From positions 1 to 20,326 of the forward strand of contig JBGVCU010000030.1 in the NCBI GenBank assembly GCA_045119035.1: a stretch of 20,326 bases of DNA, in the 5' to 3' direction. Source of the stretch: CAYVQA01 sp045119035 (GTDB taxonomy: Bacteria; Bacillota_I; Bacilli_A; ML615J-28; CAG-313). This document shows positions 19,263 to 20,326 of the stretch, one piece after another. Made by a program: the position numbers and the translations under genes. Within the stretch, counting starts at the first letter, position 1, and each line of letters opens with the position of its first letter. The notes under the pieces are model-generated. The model did not search any database, had not been told where the DNA came from, and was given only the letters and a program-made list of their open reading frames with translations.

Positions 19263-19457
19263 ATGAAGTTAAAGAAGTTACTAAAACATCACACTAAAGG
19301 ACTTCAAATAGTTAAAATTTATCGAAGCGATAATGATACTACTAAAAAAGTCTATAACGATAGGGCTTATGGTTTAGTATGTAGAAACGATCTTTTGGAA
19401 AGTAAAATCGTTAGTTGGTGTATAGATTATAACACGTTAAAGATTTATATAAAATAA
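19263..19457 (+). CDS. Small phage protein, MKLKKLL type (64 aa)
   Basis: ATG 19263 is chosen over TTG 19239, since AAAGGA lies at the right distance and the upstream segment is an intergenic hairpin. Layout as in the product at 16650: MKLKKLLKHHTKGLQIVKIY, a D/N-rich loop, a long variable part, and the hydrophobic end NTLKIYIK. Basic. Function unknown. Confidence 0.6.
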   Translation: MKLKKLLKHHTKGLQIVKIYRSDNDTTKKVYNDRAYGLVCRNDLLESKIVSWCIDYNTLKIYIK

Positions 19458-19500
19458 ACACCAAAAATCGAAAATTTGGAACTTAGGTTAGGAGAAAGAA

Positions 19501-19710
19501 ATGAAACTTCTAGATTATATTCAATATCTACAGTACCTGCATATCAAACATGGTGATGCAGATACGGAAGTCAACATTAAGACTAACTATGAATACGTGG
19601 GTGATGATGATTTTGATTACTCAGTGGGATACACAAAAGCAATCCGTCCATATTACGTGAAAAAGAAAAATTGTGTTGTAGTGCATGAAGACTGTGTATC
19701 TTTTGACTAA
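19501..19710 (+). CDS. Small phage protein, MKLxDYIxxL family, copy 2 (69 aa)
   Basis: Paralogue of 17250-17441: MKLLDYIQYLQYLHIKHGDA, VNIKTNYEYVG, then CVVVHEDCV at the end. A longer middle with GYTKAIRPYYVKKK distinguishes it. AGGAGA lies six to eleven bases upstream of the ATG. Function unknown. Confidence 0.68.
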   Translation: MKLLDYIQYLQYLHIKHGDADTEVNIKTNYEYVGDDDFDYSVGYTKAIRPYYVKKKNCVVVHEDCVSFD

Positions 19711-19721
19711 AGGACAGATAT

Positions 19722-20084
19722 ATGATATATACTAGCTATTATGCGAACTACAGAAAATTCAAAGACATGTTTAGAGTGTCCATATCAAGAACAGCTCCAA
19801 GCAATTCATGCGACCTACAACTGATAAAACTAGCACCAACTGCTGAATTACTCCACAAGCACAAAAGCAACTTCATAACCAACGAAGAGTACACTTCAAT
19901 ATACAACAGTCAGCTACTCAGACTTGAGAACGATGGGTACATAGCCAAAGTTGTAAAGGCTCTATCAACCTTGCAAGAAGATGTAGTGTTGCTATGTTAT
20001 GAGAAGACTGGAAAGTTCTGTCATAGGCATTTATTGGCTGAGTACCTAAACAGTAACTACGATACAAATATTAGAGAGTTGTGA
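19722..20084 (+). CDS. DUF488-like protein
   Basis: 120 aa. MIYTSYYANYRKFKDMFRVS at the start and the C-terminal motif VVLLCYEKTGKFCHRHLLAE (about 88-107) are the hallmarks of the DUF488 family, whose members are widespread in bacteria and phages and have no settled function; the Cys-Tyr-Glu and Cys-His-Arg clusters look like an active or metal-binding site. LAPTAELLHKHK and NEEYTSIYNSQLLRLE also fit. The stop TGA is supplied by the right-end repeat (GTGAACT), so the original C-terminus may have been altered. Codons here use clearly more C and G than the neighbouring genes, which hints at a separate origin. Confidence 0.8.
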   Translation: MIYTSYYANYRKFKDMFRVSISRTAPSNSCDLQLIKLAPTAELLHKHKSNFITNEEYTSIYNSQLLRLENDGYIAKVVKALSTLQEDVVLLCYEKTGKFCHRHLLAEYLNSNYDTNIREL

Positions 20085-20096
20085 ACTGCTATTGAC
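20081..20096 (-). repeat. Broken right-end tip, minus orientation
   Basis: GTGAACTGCTATTGAC, identical to the first 16 bases of the copy at 17895, then the similarity ends abruptly. Half of the hairpin is missing, so this is a truncated right end joined to other DNA. Confidence 0.6.
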
Positions 20097-20180
20097 GTTT
20101 CAAATGTTAAATATGTAGATGATATGTTTGCATACTCACCTCTTGAAGACAATGAACCTAAGTGGTATAAAAAGATGTAA
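20085..20180 (+). pseudogene. C-terminal gene remnant, possibly the end of a tnpB
   Basis: An open frame with no start reads NVKYVDDMFAYSPLEDNEPK then WYKKM and a TAA at 20178. It is cut at its 5' side by the right-end tip and is followed within four bases by the structured RNA-like segment. In TnpB elements the guide-RNA scaffold overlaps or follows the tnpB 3' end, so this may be the tnpB tail; the sequence alone does not show a TnpB motif. Confidence 0.35.
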
Positions 20181-20183
20181 ATA

Positions 20184-20326
20184 AAATATATTTAATATTT
20201 TAAAATTTGGTGAATTTGTTGTTTACAACAAATCTTACCAGACTCTTGGGAAGGAACTCTCGGAGTATAAAGCTTTTAAGTGTTTAGATTTTCAAAATCA
20301 AAAACACTTAAACTACAATCAGATAT
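20184..20326 (+). ncRNA. Second copy of the omega-RNA-like scaffold, runs off the window
   Basis: About 140 bases nearly identical to 2969-3108. Hairpin 1 (20209-20239) keeps 14 pairs and one bulge although the sequence differs; hairpin 2 closes with GGAGT instead of AGAGT, keeping a G-T pair; hairpin 3 is identical. The window ends before the right-end hairpin. Confidence 0.45.

Overview
The window looks like part of a virulent, T4-related myovirus genome from a very A+T-rich host. The evidence is homology by eye to T4 DNA-metabolism proteins (gp39 and gp60 topoisomerase II, a gp62-like clamp-loader subunit, UvsW helicase), a gp48-like baseplate protein, a long tail fibre, and exact copies of the T4 late promoter TATAAATA 17-26 bases before several structural genes. 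A Campylobacter phage with a repeat-rich modular genome is my best guess for the host group; that is inference, since nothing in the window names the host.

Layout. 1-387: the 5' end of a TnpB (IS200/IS605-type) gene on the minus strand and its left end. 474-2907: late structural genes, a minus-strand virion protein and two tandem lectin-like paralogues. 2915-3156: a miniature element made of the TnpB-element left end, a structured RNA-like segment and the right-end hairpin, with no tnpB gene. 3242-6523: a DNA replication module (topoisomerase large subunit in three pieces, a small unknown, gp62-like). 6698-7975: a small cassette between inverted right-end repeats holding a class II aldolase and two broken neighbours, then a 33-bp tandem array. 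8010-11785: a sparse stretch with tiny ORFs, an HTH protein, a tail fibre and a baseplate protein. 11855-14910: a replication-origin-binding-type helicase and a truncated UvsW. 14960-20084: a dense run of small, overlapping, mostly unrecognised genes, probably early, ending in a DUF488-like gene. 20081-20326: another broken right end, a possible tnpB tail and a second copy of the structured RNA segment.

The main discovery is a naturally split intein. The topoisomerase gene is cut inside the TOPRIM motif EG(D/Q)-SA. The first ORF ends with an intein N-half, the second begins with an intein C-half ending HN before Ser, and the two ORFs are separated by a hairpin built from two tips of the TnpB-element right end facing outward. 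Splicing would give a 514-residue protein, the size of T4 gp39; gp60 follows as a separate ORF exactly as in T4. A second gene, uvsW, stops 34 residues into another intein N-terminus placed at its Walker A motif. Together the repeats, cut genes and inteins suggest that TnpB-related end sequences are breaking this genome into modules while inteins may rescue some of the cut proteins.
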